64,000 nt of DNA from Luteibacter flocculans (lineage in GTDB: Bacteria; Pseudomonadota; Gammaproteobacteria; Xanthomonadales; Rhodanobacteraceae): contig NZ_CP063231.1 of the NCBI RefSeq assembly GCF_023612255.1, positions 1-64,000 on the forward strand, read 5' to 3'. Shown here piece after piece: positions 1 through 8,863 of the stretch; the first letter of the stretch is position 1; the number at the start of each line of letters is the position of its first letter. The position numbers were made by a program, and so were the translations under genes. A model generated the notes under the pieces. It made no database searches and had not been told where the DNA came from. It worked only from the letters and a program-made list of their open reading frames with translations.

Positions 1-9
1 TGGGTGCCT

Positions 10-64
10 TGTGGATAACTTCAGGCGTCGAAACCGTCCTCCATCCATCCACCTATTATCCACA
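10..64. other. oriC (part): Inverted pair of DnaA boxes at the dnaA end of oriC
   Basis: Two perfect 9-mer DnaA boxes face each other: TGTGGATAA at 10-18 and TTATCCACA at 56-64. They lie just beyond the stop codon of dnaA. In gammaproteobacteria of this type the dnaA-dnaN spacer commonly carries oriC, so the rest of the origin and dnaN are expected past the left edge of the window. The boxes are seen directly; the origin role is inferred from their type and position. Confidence 0.75.
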
Positions 65-69
65 GGTTC

Positions 70-1425
70 TCAGCCCGTCAATATGCGGATGAGCTGCTCC
101 CAGTCCTGGCGCATGCGTACGTCTTTCTCGCAGAAACCGCGGATGGTGCGGCAGGCATGGAGCACCGTCGTGTGGTCACGGCCGCCGAACGCCTCACCGA
201 TCTCAGGAAGGCTGTGCTCGGTCAGCTCCTTGGACAGGGCCATGGCGACCTGCCGGGGGCGCGCCAGCGAGCGTACGCGGCGCTTGGAGAGCAGGTCGGA
301 CAGGCGCACCTGGTAGTAGTCGGCCACGGTCTTCTGGATGTTCGGCACAGTCACGGCCTGCGCATGCGTGTTCAGCAGGTCGCGCAGCGTTTCCTCGGCG
401 AAGTCCGTCGTGATCGGCTTGCGGTAGAAATTGGCGCGCGCTGCGAGCGTATTGAGCGCTCCTTCGAGATCGCGCACGTTCGAGCGGATGCGCTTGGCAA
501 GCAACATCGCCACATCCTCCGACACCTCCATGTCCTTCTCGGCCGCCTTGGACAGCAGGATCGCCGCGCGCGTCTCGAAGTCCGGCGGCTCGATGGCCAC
601 GGAGAGGCCCCAGCCCAGGCGCGACTTCAGCCGCGGCTCGAGCTTGTCCAGTTCCTTCGGATAGCGGTCGCAGGTCAGGATGATCTGCTGCTTCGCCTCG
701 AACAGCGCATTGAACGTGTGGAAGAACTCTTCCTGGGTCGTGTCCTTACCGGCGAAGAACTGGATGTCGTCGATCAGCAGTGCATCCACCGAGCGGAAGC
801 GTCGCTTGAAGTCGTCCATATTCTTCTGCTGCAGGGCTTTCACCATGCCGCTGACGAACTGCTCCGAGCGCAGGTAGAGCACCTTCGCGCCGGGGTTGTT
901 CTGCATCAGAAGGTTGCCGGCCGCATGCATCAAGTGGGTCTTGCCCAGGCCGGTGCCGCCGTACAGCAGCAGCGGGTTGTAGGCCCGACCGGGATTCATG
1001 GCGACCTGCATGGCCGCCGCCTTGCCCAGCTGGTTCGACTTGCCTTCCACGAAGGTCTCGAACGTGTAGTGCGGATCGAGGTTGTGCACGTGCGGCGGCT
1101 CGTGCGCAGGCTCCGGTGCGCGCGGCGCCGCATGGGCTGGCGCGCTGGACGGCGCCGACGCAGGCCGGCCCGGCGCCGGACGGCCGCCGGAGGAACCGAC
1201 TTCCAGCCGCACGGGCATGGCCCGACCGCTGATGTGCTCGACGATCGTGCGGATCTTGTCCAGGTACTGCTCGCGTACCGTATCCAGCGAATACGGGTTC
1301 GGCGCGTAGAGGAACAGGCCGTGGCCGTCCTCCCTGGCCTGCAACGGCATAAGCCAGGTATGGACGTCCTCTGACGTCAATTCGCCTTCAAGACGCTCGA
1401 GGCAGCGTCTCCACAGTTCACTCAT
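70..1425 (-). CDS. dnaA: Chromosomal replication initiator protein DnaA
   Basis: DnaA binds DnaA boxes, melts oriC and helps load the replicative helicase. The 451-residue protein has the usual layout: domain I near residues 1-75, a Pro/Ala-rich linker near 85-115, an AAA+ ATPase with Walker A GGTGLGKT at about 156-163 and Walker B LLIDDIQF, and a C-terminal DNA-binding domain with the signature [13 protein letters not shown]. The reading frame is open 38 codons further upstream, but the ATG at 1425 begins [12 protein letters not shown], which matches the family N-terminus. DnaA boxes follow its stop codon, and rpmH diverges on the other side. No strong Shine-Dalgarno is visible at the start. 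Confidence 0.97.
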   Translation of the reverse strand: MSELWRRCLERLEGELTSEDVHTWLMPLQAREDGHGLFLYAPNPYSLDTVREQYLDKIRTIVEHISGRAMPVRLEVGSSGGRPAPGRPASAPSSAPAHAAPRAPEPAHEPPHVHNLDPHYTFETFVEGKSNQLGKAAAMQVAMNPGRAYNPLLLYGGTGLGKTHLMHAAGNLLMQNNPGAKVLYLRSEQFVSGMVKALQQKNMDDFKRRFRSVDALLIDDIQFFAGKDTTQEEFFHTFNALFEAKQQIILTCDRYPKELDKLEPRLKSRLGWGLSVAIEPPDFETRAAILLSKAAEKDMEVSEDVAMLLAKRIRSNVRDLEGALNTLAARANFYRKPITTDFAEETLRDLLNTHAQAVTVPNIQKTVADYYQVRLSDLLSKRRVRSLARPRQVAMALSKELTEHSLPEIGEAFGGRDHTTVLHACRTIRGFCEKDVRMRQDWEQLIRILTG

Positions 1426-1547
1426 CGGGTATTCTTGCCACAGAAGGGGCGCATGCGCGCGGGGTGGACGTCGAAGTCTAACAGCGTTCCGCCTGCTCCT
1501 CGGCCTGTGCGTCACCGGGCCACCGCCGTCGCCCTGCATCCAAGCGG

Positions 1548-1577
1548 TTGACAGTCTTACGGAATGTCCCGCATACT
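1548..1577 (+). promoter_or_regulatory. Predicted sigma-70 promoter for rpmH-rnpA
   Basis: A perfect -35 hexamer TTGACA lies at 1548-1553 and a -10-like CATACT at 1572-1577, with an 18-bp spacer. The ATG of rpmH follows about 39 bp downstream. The element lies in the 190-bp gap between the divergent dnaA and rpmH genes. The motif is seen in the sequence; its activity is inferred. Confidence 0.6.
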
Positions 1578-1615
1578 TTCAGGCCTTTTTCCATCTTCAC
1601 CCGGATGTAAGCGCC

Positions 1616-1750
1616 ATGAAGCGTACTTACCAGCCCAGCAAGCTCAAGCGTGCCCGCACGCACGGCTTCCGTGCCCGCATGGCCACGGCCGACGGCCGCA
1701 AGATCATCAACGCCCGTCGCGCCAAGGGTCGTAAGCGCCTGATCCCGTAA
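1616..1750 (+). CDS. rpmH: 50S ribosomal protein L34
   Basis: This short gene encodes 44 residues beginning [18 protein letters not shown] and ending GRKRLIP, a near-perfect L34. L34 is a basic protein of the large ribosomal subunit. The length is the usual one for the family. It is followed after 14 bp by rnpA, the standard rpmH-rnpA arrangement beside dnaA, and the two are probably cotranscribed from the TTGACA promoter upstream. Confidence 0.97.
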   Translation: MKRTYQPSKLKRARTHGFRARMATADGRKIINARRAKGRKRLIP

Positions 1751-1764
1751 GCGGTTCGCCTGTC

Positions 1765-2145
1765 GTGCGTGCCGCCGCTCTGCCGCGCGATGCGCGGCTA
1801 CGCAGCGCCGCCGACTTCGCAGCGTTGCGAACTGTCAGCGGTCGCCTCGGCGGCCGCTGTTTTCTTTTGCGCTTCGGAAACAACACCGCTGGTACGGCGC
1901 GCCTTGGGCTCGCCATTTCGAAGCGTTGTTCGAAACGCGCCGTCGATCGCAACCGCATCAAGCGCCTCGCTCGCGAGGCGTTTCGTCGCGCGCGTCCGGA
2001 TCTCCCACAGGTCGACATCCTGGTCATGGCGCGTGATACCGCCCTTAAAGAGACCGGCGCCACCCTCCTGGCGGAACTCGACGGGCTCTTCCGCCGTATC
2101 CGGCCGTTGAAGCCTGAGGGTGCCGACGGCACAATCGCGCGTTGA
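1765..2145 (+). CDS. rnpA: Ribonuclease P protein component
   Basis: This is the protein subunit that supports the RNase P ribozyme in 5' maturation of tRNA precursors. The 126-residue basic protein carries the family signature with the RNR core (KRAVDRNRIKRLARE, near residues 57-71) after an FLLRF strand. It starts with GTG at 1765, 14 bp after rpmH. The frame contains no better ATG before the conserved LRSAADFAAL segment, so the GTG start is kept. No yidD gene lies between it and yidC. Confidence 0.95.
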   Translation: MRAAALPRDARLRSAADFAALRTVSGRLGGRCFLLRFGNNTAGTARLGLAISKRCSKRAVDRNRIKRLAREAFRRARPDLPQVDILVMARDTALKETGATLLAELDGLFRRIRPLKPEGADGTIAR

Positions 2146-2209
2146 CCTCACGTCCACCCCGCCCCTTCCGGCCAGTCGGCCGTGGCGCCATTCGGATCTG
2201 GCCTAAGCA

Positions 2210-3904
2210 ATGAATCAAACGCGCACGCTTCTCTTCTTCGCGCTCATGTTCGTGGCGTACCTGCTGTGGACGGAATGGGAAAAGGACTATGGTCCTCACC
2301 CGGTCGCTCCCACGCCTGCGGCTCAGACCGACAGCGGCAAGCCGGCCGCCGATGGCAGCATTCCTGGCGCAGCTGCGCCGGCCAATGTGCCAAACGAGGC
2401 CGCGGCGGCCGCCGATGGCAAGGGCCAGCTCATTACGCTGTCGAACGACGTGCTGCGTCTTACCATCGACACGCGTGGCGGCAGCATCGTCCGTTCGGAG
2501 CTGCTTGCATATCCGGACGAGCCGGTCACCAAGAAGAACCCGACTCCGCCGCCGGCACGTCTGCTCGACGATCAGCCGGAGCACTTCTTCGCCGCGCAGG
2601 ATGGCCTGGTCAGCAACAACGGCCCGGCGCCCGACCACCGCGCGCTGTTCCACAGCGAGACCTCGGAAGCCAAGCTCGCCGATGGCCAGAAGACCGTCAG
2701 CGTCGATCTCACCTGGACCGACCCTTCGGGCCTCAAGGTCGTCAAGCGCTATACGTTGAAGCGCACCGACTATGTCGTCGAGCTCGATCAGCGCGTGGAG
2801 AACGGCACGGGCACCCCGTGGACGGGTAACGCGTACCAGCAGTTGCAGCGCGTGCCCGCCGCCAAGGTGAACTGGTTCAAGGCCTACACGGACCCCGCGC
2901 AGCACAGCTTCTTCGGCGCCGCGTGGTACAGCCCGGAAAACAAGTTCGAATCGCTGCCCTTCCTCGACTTTGCGAAGAAGCCGCTGAACCGCCAGATCAC
3001 CGGCGGCTGGATCAGCATGCTGCAGCATTACTTCTTTGTGGCCTGGATTCCGCCGGCCGACCAGAGCGTGACCTACAGCAGCACCATCGTCGATCCGAGC
3101 TCCGCGACGCCGCGCTATCTCGTGCGCGCGTTCGGTCCCGCGATCCAGGTAGCGCCGGGTCAGGCCGCTGACAGCGTTGCTCGGCTCTACGTCGGTCCGA
3201 AGCTGCAGGGCACGCTGGACGTCATCGCGCCTGGCCTCGAACTCACCAGCAACTACGGCTGGCTGACGATCATCGCCCAGCCGCTGCACTGGCTGCTGTC
3301 GCAGTTGCACGCGATCAGCGGTAACTGGGGCGTGGCGATCATCCTGCTCGTGCTGCTCATCAAGGCCGCGCTGTTCAAGCTCACCGATGCGCAGTTCCGC
3401 TCGGGTGCGCGCATGCGCAAGCTGCAGCCGCGGGTCGCTGCGCTCAAGGAGCGTTACGGCGACGACCGCATGAAGATGCAGCAGGCGATGATGGAGCTGT
3501 ACAAGAAGGAGAAGGTGAATCCGATGGCGGGCTGCCTGCCCATCCTCATCACCTTCCCCATCTTCATCGGCCTGCTTCGCGTGCTCTCCGAATCGATCGA
3601 ACTGCGCCATGCGCCGTTCTTCGGTTGGATCCACGATCTGTCGGCGCCCGATCCGTTCTACGTGCTGCCGGTGCTCTACTTCCTCGTGACGCTGCTCACG
3701 CAGCGCATGATGCCCACGGCCGGTATGGATCCGACCCAGGCCAAGATGATGAAGGTGATGCCGCTGATCTTCGGTGTCTTCTTCGCCTTCTTCCCGTCGG
3801 GCCTCGTGCTCTACTGGACGGTGAACGGTGCGACCAGCCTGCTGCAGCAGTGGTGGATCAACCGCAGCGTCGATCGCGCCGACATCAAGGCCAAGACGGC
3901 TTAA
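2210..3904 (+). CDS. yidC: Membrane protein insertase YidC
   Basis: YidC inserts and folds inner-membrane proteins, alone or with SecYEG. The 564-residue protein has the gammaproteobacterial plan: an N-terminal membrane anchor (about residues 4-20), a large periplasmic beta-sandwich domain to roughly residue 340, then the conserved multi-helix core that includes NPMAGCLPILITFPIFIGL. A GC-rich hairpin follows the stop codon. The 64-bp gap after rnpA is too short for yidD, which often lies there in other bacteria. Confidence 0.97.
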   Translation: MNQTRTLLFFALMFVAYLLWTEWEKDYGPHPVAPTPAAQTDSGKPAADGSIPGAAAPANVPNEAAAAADGKGQLITLSNDVLRLTIDTRGGSIVRSELLAYPDEPVTKKNPTPPPARLLDDQPEHFFAAQDGLVSNNGPAPDHRALFHSETSEAKLADGQKTVSVDLTWTDPSGLKVVKRYTLKRTDYVVELDQRVENGTGTPWTGNAYQQLQRVPAAKVNWFKAYTDPAQHSFFGAAWYSPENKFESLPFLDFAKKPLNRQITGGWISMLQHYFFVAWIPPADQSVTYSSTIVDPSSATPRYLVRAFGPAIQVAPGQAADSVARLYVGPKLQGTLDVIAPGLELTSNYGWLTIIAQPLHWLLSQLHAISGNWGVAIILLVLLIKAALFKLTDAQFRSGARMRKLQPRVAALKERYGDDRMKMQQAMMELYKKEKVNPMAGCLPILITFPIFIGLLRVLSESIELRHAPFFGWIHDLSAPDPFYVLPVLYFLVTLLTQRMMPTAGMDPTQAKMMKVMPLIFGVFFAFFPSGLVLYWTVNGATSLLQQWWINRSVDRADIKAKTA

Positions 3905-3909
3905 ACCCC

Positions 3910-3937
3910 AAGCGGCGCGTCGAACGACGCGCCGCTT
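3910..3937 (+). terminator. Hairpin between yidC and mnmE
   Basis: AAGCGGCGCGTC at 3910-3921 pairs with GACGCGCCGCTT at 3926-3937 across a 4-base loop. It begins 6 bp after the yidC stop codon. There is no clear T-tract, so it may act as a weak terminator, an attenuator or an mRNA 3'-end stabiliser before mnmE. Confidence 0.55.
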
Positions 3938-3955
3938 CGCCATAGCAGGTTCACC

Positions 3956-5299
3956 ATGACCCACGGCGACGACACCATCGCGGCCATCGCCACCGGCGCC
4001 GGCGCAGCTGGCGTCGGCGCCGTTCGCGTCTCCGGGTCACTGGCGCCACAGATAGCGCGTGCGTTTCTTGGGCGAGAACCGATGCCGCGGCATGCGCACT
4101 TCACGGCATTCCGCGACGCGCAAGGTGATCTGATCGATCGCGGCATCCTGCTCTACTTTCCTGGGCCTGCGTCGTACACCGGCGAACATGTGCTGGAGCT
4201 GCAAGGCCACGGCAGTCCGGTATTGCTCGATGCCTTGCTTCGTCGCTGTATCGCACTCGGTGCGCGGCTCGCACGGCCAGGCGAATTCACCGAGCGCGCC
4301 TTCCTCAACAGCAAACTCGATCTCGCGCAGGCCGAAGCGGTCGCCGATGTCGTGGCCGCCACGTCGGAAGCCGGTGCGCGAGCCGCGTTGCGTTCGATGG
4401 AAGGTGTGTTCTCCGCGCGTGTCGACGATCTGCTCGCTGAACTGATTGCGCTGCGCGTGCACATCGAAGCCGCGATCGATTTTCCGGAAGAAGAAATAGA
4501 CTTCCTCGCCGATCCGGTCATCGGTGAACAGCTCACGGCGTTGCGCGCGCATCTCGATGCATTGCTCGTCGAAACACGGCGCGGCGTTCGCCTCAACGAT
4601 GGCATTTCCGTTGCCATCGTCGGCCGTCCAAACGCCGGCAAGTCGAGCCTGTTGAACGCGCTCGCCGGTCAGGAGCGCGCCATCGTCACGGATATTCCGG
4701 GCACCACACGCGATGTGCTGCGCGAGTCCGTCCTCATCGACGGCGCCACCCTGGAATTGGCCGACACCGCAGGATTGCGCGATAGCGACGACGTGGTCGA
4801 ACGCGAAGGCATCCGGCGTGCGCGCGCGCAGCTCGAACGCTGCGACGTCGCCCTCTTGGTCACCGATGAAACCCACGCCGACGCAGATCTCGCCTTCTTC
4901 GAAGGCGCGCCAATGCATGCCACGCGACTCGTCGTCATCAACAAGATCGACCTGTCGCACGCCGACGCCCGCAGCGAACGGCGCGACGGCCACGACACGC
5001 TATGGCTCTCGGCAAAAACGGGTGAGGGACTGAATACGCTGCGCGACATGCTGCGCCAGCTTGCGACAGCCGGCGCTGGCGACGGTGCGTTCAGCGCGCG
5101 TCGTCGACACGTCATCGCGCTGGAAGCCGTGCGCGATCACCTGACCCGCACAGACGCCGCATTACGCGACAGCCGAGCCGGCGAACTCGCCGCGGAAGAA
5201 CTGCGTCACGCGCAGCACGCCCTCGGCGAAATCACGGGAGCCTATTCCTCCGACGATCTGCTCGGCGCGATCTTCGGGTCGTTTTGCATTGGTAAATGA
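3956..5299 (+). CDS. mnmE: tRNA modification GTPase MnmE
   Basis: MnmE works with MnmG to install the carboxymethylaminomethyl group on wobble uridine 34 of several tRNAs. The 447-residue protein has the N-terminal folate-binding domain, a G domain inserted in the helical domain (G1 GRPNAGKS at 223-230, G3 DTAGL, G4 NKID) and the C-terminal CIGK motif that carries the essential cysteine. The start gives MTHGDDTIAAIATG, as usual for the family. Its partner mnmG is not next to it or elsewhere in the window. Confidence 0.97.
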   Translation: MTHGDDTIAAIATGAGAAGVGAVRVSGSLAPQIARAFLGREPMPRHAHFTAFRDAQGDLIDRGILLYFPGPASYTGEHVLELQGHGSPVLLDALLRRCIALGARLARPGEFTERAFLNSKLDLAQAEAVADVVAATSEAGARAALRSMEGVFSARVDDLLAELIALRVHIEAAIDFPEEEIDFLADPVIGEQLTALRAHLDALLVETRRGVRLNDGISVAIVGRPNAGKSSLLNALAGQERAIVTDIPGTTRDVLRESVLIDGATLELADTAGLRDSDDVVEREGIRRARAQLERCDVALLVTDETHADADLAFFEGAPMHATRLVVINKIDLSHADARSERRDGHDTLWLSAKTGEGLNTLRDMLRQLATAGAGDGAFSARRRHVIALEAVRDHLTRTDAALRDSRAGELAAEELRHAQHALGEITGAYSSDDLLGAIFGSFCIGK

Positions 5300-5303
5300 C
5301 CGC

Positions 5304-6527
5304 TCAACACGCCTCGGCAAGCGCGCCCTCGCTACGCCGCTCGGCGGCGACAGAGACCGTCCAGATCGCCAGACCCATCACGGCTAATGCGCTGCCGACC
5401 CAACCCGGCGACGTCCAGCCGTAGCCATGTGCTATCGCCAGGCCGCCAAGGAACGGGCCGAGCGCGTTAGCCGTGTTGAAGGCGGAGTGATTGAGAGCAG
5501 CGGCGAGACCTTGCGCGTCGCCGGCCACATCCATCAGGCGTGTCTGCAGAATCGTGCCCAACGCACCGCCGATGCCGATGAAGAACACATCGATACTGAG
5601 CGTCCATACGTTGCCCGCAGCGAACGGGAAGAGCGCGAGCATGACGATGCTCCACACCAGCAACCCGCCAGCCGTGCGCATCAGTGCGCGATCGGCAAAT
5701 GCGGGCACGATCATGTTGCCGGCGGTGAGCCCGATGCCGAAGACGCCGATGATCCAAGGCACCGTGTGCAGCGGCATCTGCGTCACCTGGACGAGAATGT
5801 GCGCGAGATAGGTATAGACGGCAAACAGACCGCCAAAGCCGATAGCGCCGATGGCGAGCGTGAGCCATACCTGCGGGCGCTTCAGTGCACCCAGTTCGCG
5901 AAGCGGGCTCGCGTCGCGATCGGGCGGCACTTCAGGCGCGAATACGGCGATGGCCGAGATCGTCGCGATCCCGAGCATCGCGACGAGTGCGAAGGCCCAG
6001 CGCCAACCCACCGCCTGGCCAAGCCAGCTCGCCAACGGCACGCCCACCACAGTCGCAACGGTCAGGCCGAGAAACATCTGGCCGACCGCGCGCGTGCGGC
6101 GATCCGCTGGTACGAGCGACGAGGCGACCAATGCAGCGACGCCGAAGTACGCCCCATGCGGCAGCCCGGCGAGGAACCGGAACACAAGCATCCAGTGATA
6201 GTTCGGCGACAAGCCGGTCAATCCGTTGAACAGCGTGAACATCGCCATGAGGATGAGCAGCAGGCGACGACGAGGCACGCGCGCACCCAGCACCGTCATG
6301 ATCGGCGCACCGACCACCACGCCCAGCGCATAGGCGCTGATGACGTGCCCGGCCGTCGGCGCGTCGATGCCCAGCCCCTGCGCGAACAGAGGCAGCATGC
6401 TCATCGAGGCGAACTCGGTGGTGCCGATGGCAAAGCCGCCCACGGCGAGGGCGAGGATTACCAGACCGACGTGGCGAGAACGAGTGGGCGGCGCGCCCGT
6501 AGTGGCCGCGGGGGAAGAGACGTTCAT
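5304..6527 (-). CDS. MFS transporter, DHA1 (AraJ/YdhP-like) family
   Basis: This is a 407-residue major facilitator protein with about 12 predicted membrane segments. It opens with the GGFAIGTTEFASMSMLP segment typical of DHA1 exporters such as AraJ and YdhP, and has the loop 2-3 region GARVPRRRLLL. Members export sugars, purine analogues or drugs by proton antiport; the substrate here cannot be told. The gene converges on mnmE with only 4 bp between stop codons, and no terminator hairpin is seen there. Confidence 0.85.
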   Translation of the reverse strand: MNVSSPAATTGAPPTRSRHVGLVILALAVGGFAIGTTEFASMSMLPLFAQGLGIDAPTAGHVISAYALGVVVGAPIMTVLGARVPRRRLLLILMAMFTLFNGLTGLSPNYHWMLVFRFLAGLPHGAYFGVAALVASSLVPADRRTRAVGQMFLGLTVATVVGVPLASWLGQAVGWRWAFALVAMLGIATISAIAVFAPEVPPDRDASPLRELGALKRPQVWLTLAIGAIGFGGLFAVYTYLAHILVQVTQMPLHTVPWIIGVFGIGLTAGNMIVPAFADRALMRTAGGLLVWSIVMLALFPFAAGNVWTLSIDVFFIGIGGALGTILQTRLMDVAGDAQGLAAALNHSAFNTANALGPFLGGLAIAHGYGWTSPGWVGSALAVMGLAIWTVSVAAERRSEGALAEAC

Positions 6528-6681
6528 TGAGGATCCCAGGGTTGATGGGAGTGCGGGACGGTGGTGCGCCGCAGCATTGCTCTAGAATACGCCCGACCCT
6601 TGTTCCTAGCCACAGTCACCGCAGCAAGCGCCGGAGAGCCCGCACACATGCACGGTGCAGCCGGGCGTACCGGCCGTCACC

Positions 6682-7635
6682 TTAAAGCGAGTACCTGATA
6701 CCCATCAGGCCGGTCGAGACTCGCATCGCGGCGTGTTTCACGCGCCAAGGGTCAGTAGGAGCATGTCCCGTGTAACGCGTCGCGCCGAAGGTGAAGTTGG
6801 TCGCCGCTACGCGGATCAGCCGGTACTCGACGAAGGCGGAAACGCGTTCGGTCAGCATCGCGCGGAGTCCGCCCTTCACCTGCCATGCCACGGCGACGTC
6901 GTTCGCGCGGTCTCGCGAGTTGAAATGGTTCACCCGTTCGTGGGTATCCGGGGTCATCTCGATGGGGCCCGACGGGTTCGTTTGGTAGGCAACCGCTCGG
7001 CGCGCTTCCACCCGCGCGACGCCAAAGCCTACGCCCGCGTAGGGCTCGAACCGTCCCCCGCTGCGATAAGCGAAGACAGCGTTGAACATCACCATCCCGA
7101 CATCTGTGCGCATGCGGGTGGAAAATCGGTGCAGCCCCGCGCCGTATTTCTTTGTGACGACCGAGGTCGGGTCATCCAGCAAGGCCTGGTACGGGGAACT
7201 CCCGACGTGCGCCACTCCTGACGCCTCGGGATTGAACAGGTTTGCATCATGGCGAGGCGCCAGACGCATCCCTTCCACTTCGACTGCAGGTGCCAGACGA
7301 AACGTGGGAAGGTCGAACCGATAACCCACATGGGCGCCGAACAATGCGCTGCGCCTCTGCTTGGCGCGGCCCTGCGTGTTCACCACCAGGTCGAAGTCCT
7401 TCATGCCGGGAAGAGCGTACTGGCCGCGCATGTGAGACGTTCCGTGCTGCGAGATGTCATGCGTGGCGCCCCATGCGACGCCGCCAAATAGCGCTCCGTA
7501 GAAGCCGCCGCCCGATCGCACTTCGGCTGTCGTCGGCGTCGAAGTAGCTGCTAGCGATATCGCAAGAGCAGGGGTCCAACGAAGCTTGCGCCGATGAGTC
7601 GGATAGTCCACAAACGAGGTCATTTTCAAATCCAT
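6682..7635 (-). CDS. Outer-membrane beta-barrel protein, unknown function
   Basis: The 317-residue protein has a basic, hydrophobic N-terminus (RRKLRWTPALAISLAATSTPTTAEV) that looks like a signal peptide. After it come alternating amphipathic strands rich in Gly and aromatic residues, such as GFYGALFGGVAW, HVGYRFDL, FEPYAGVGFGVARV and FVEYRLIRV, and the chain ends GIRYSL. This suggests a small 8- to 10-stranded outer-membrane barrel of the OmpA-like or opacity-protein type. No family could be assigned. It stands alone, with a 220-bp hairpin-containing gap on its promoter side. Confidence 0.6.
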   Translation of the reverse strand: MDLKMTSFVDYPTHRRKLRWTPALAISLAATSTPTTAEVRSGGGFYGALFGGVAWGATHDISQHGTSHMRGQYALPGMKDFDLVVNTQGRAKQRRSALFGAHVGYRFDLPTFRLAPAVEVEGMRLAPRHDANLFNPEASGVAHVGSSPYQALLDDPTSVVTKKYGAGLHRFSTRMRTDVGMVMFNAVFAYRSGGRFEPYAGVGFGVARVEARRAVAYQTNPSGPIEMTPDTHERVNHFNSRDRANDVAVAWQVKGGLRAMLTERVSAFVEYRLIRVAATNFTFGATRYTGHAPTDPWRVKHAAMRVSTGLMGIRYSL

Positions 7636-7740
7636 ATGAGTAGTGCACCCCTATGCGCACCGCGTGCGAACGGCGCACGAGTGCATCGATCGCCATCGAT
7701 GACGATTCGCAGGGGTTTGATGGGGATGGGGAGGGGGAAG

Positions 7741-7800
7741 CTGTCGGCGGAGGCCTCTACCGACAGCAAAGAAAGTGTGGCACACGACACACTTTCTTTG
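7741..7800. terminator. Two adjacent hairpins downstream of the LysR gene
   Basis: CTGTCGG (7741-7747) pairs with CCGACAG (7760-7766). Immediately next to it CAAAGAAAGTGTG (7767-7779) pairs perfectly with CACACTTTCTTTG (7788-7800) across an 8-base loop. They lie between the stop codon of the leftward LysR gene (7856) and the start of the leftward barrel gene (7635). The 13-bp stem is the likelier terminator of the LysR transcript, though it lacks a long T-tract. Confidence 0.5.
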
Positions 7801-7855
7801 CATACCGAATTATCTCAATCCGGCTCGCGGATGGTTTCGTCGGCAGACCAAGCGA

Positions 7856-8752
7856 TCAGACAGCGCGTTCGTCGCGCACGAATTCGACAAACGCCCGCAA
7901 CGCCGAGGTCACCCGTCGTTGCCGCGGGTAATACAGCATGAAGCCCGGATACGGCGGACACCAGTCTTCAAGCACTTTCACCAATCGTCCTTCCGCAACG
8001 AGCGAGCGCACCTGGTCATCCAGCACCAGCGTGAAGCCCATGCCGGCGAGCGACGCATCGAGCGCCAGGCGAAGATCGCCCAGGGTAAGCCGGCCGCGCA
8101 CATCGAGTTCGAGTTTCTTGGCGCCTTGCTCGAACTCCCACTTGTAAAGCCGGCCGCTGGGAAAACGAAAGCGGATGCAGTCGTGCTGGAAGAGATCGTT
8201 CGGATGCAGTGGTACGCCGTGTCTTGCCACGTACTCGGGTGACGCGACGCAGGCACCGCGTTGTTGTCCGCTGATCGGCACCGCGATCATGTCCTCGGGT
8301 ACCTGCTCCAGGAAGCGGATACCCGCGTCGAAGCCCGAGGCGACGATGTCGATGAGACCATCGTTGTCTACCGCCTCGAACTGGATGTCGGGATAGCGTT
8401 CGAGGAACTGGGGCAGCAAAGCCGGCAGCAGCAACTGCGCGGTGACGCGTGGCATGTTGATGCGTAACGTACCCGCGGGCGTCGCGCGGAAGTTGTTCAT
8501 TTCCTCCAGCGCTTCACTGACGTCGAACAACGCCGGTTCCAGTCGCTCCAGCAGTCGCTGCCCCGCTTCGGTGAGCGACACGCTACGTGTCGTTCGGTGG
8601 AACAGCATCACGCCGAGGCGTTCTTCCAGGTTGCGGATGGCGTAGCTGATGGCCGAGGTCGTCAGGGTCAGCTCCGCCCCCGCCTTGCGGAAGCTGGCGT
8701 GCCGTGCGACCGCGGCGAAGGCGGCGAGATGGGAGAGGTTGTCGGGGCGCAT
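7856..8752 (-). CDS. LysR-family transcriptional regulator
   Basis: This 298-residue regulator has an N-terminal winged helix-turn-helix (residues about 5-62, containing FRKAGAELTLTTSAISYAIRNLEERLG) and a C-terminal effector domain with the PBP2-like pattern (AGTLRINMPRV, GFDAGIRFLE). A TTG lies three codons upstream in frame, but the ATG at 8752 gives the normal LysR N-terminus. It is divergent from the alcohol dehydrogenase gene with a 111-bp gap, the usual layout of a LysR regulator and its target. The inducer is unknown. Confidence 0.9.
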   Translation of the reverse strand: MRPDNLSHLAAFAAVARHASFRKAGAELTLTTSAISYAIRNLEERLGVMLFHRTTRSVSLTEAGQRLLERLEPALFDVSEALEEMNNFRATPAGTLRINMPRVTAQLLLPALLPQFLERYPDIQFEAVDNDGLIDIVASGFDAGIRFLEQVPEDMIAVPISGQQRGACVASPEYVARHGVPLHPNDLFQHDCIRFRFPSGRLYKWEFEQGAKKLELDVRGRLTLGDLRLALDASLAGMGFTLVLDDQVRSLVAEGRLVKVLEDWCPPYPGFMLYYPRQRRVTSALRAFVEFVRDERAV

Positions 8753-8863
8753 GATTATCAAGAATAACTCAACGATTCATCAGATAATCCGCGCTGGCGC
8801 GTCGAATTGTTGAGCACTTATCGTTACCGGCCAACGAATGCCCCCCATGAAGAGGATGCTCCC

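Noticed and set aside
2045-3964. Long antisense frame opposite yidC
   Set aside because: It is a composition shadow of yidC: its product is His/Arg-rich with no recognisable domain, and yidC is certain.
6732-6748. TGTTTCACG half-site resembling parS
   Set aside because: Only the left half matches the parS consensus and it lies inside the barrel gene; no symmetrical right half follows. CACGTG-centred sequences elsewhere (for example near 18373 and 44929) also lack matching flanks, so no parS site is called.
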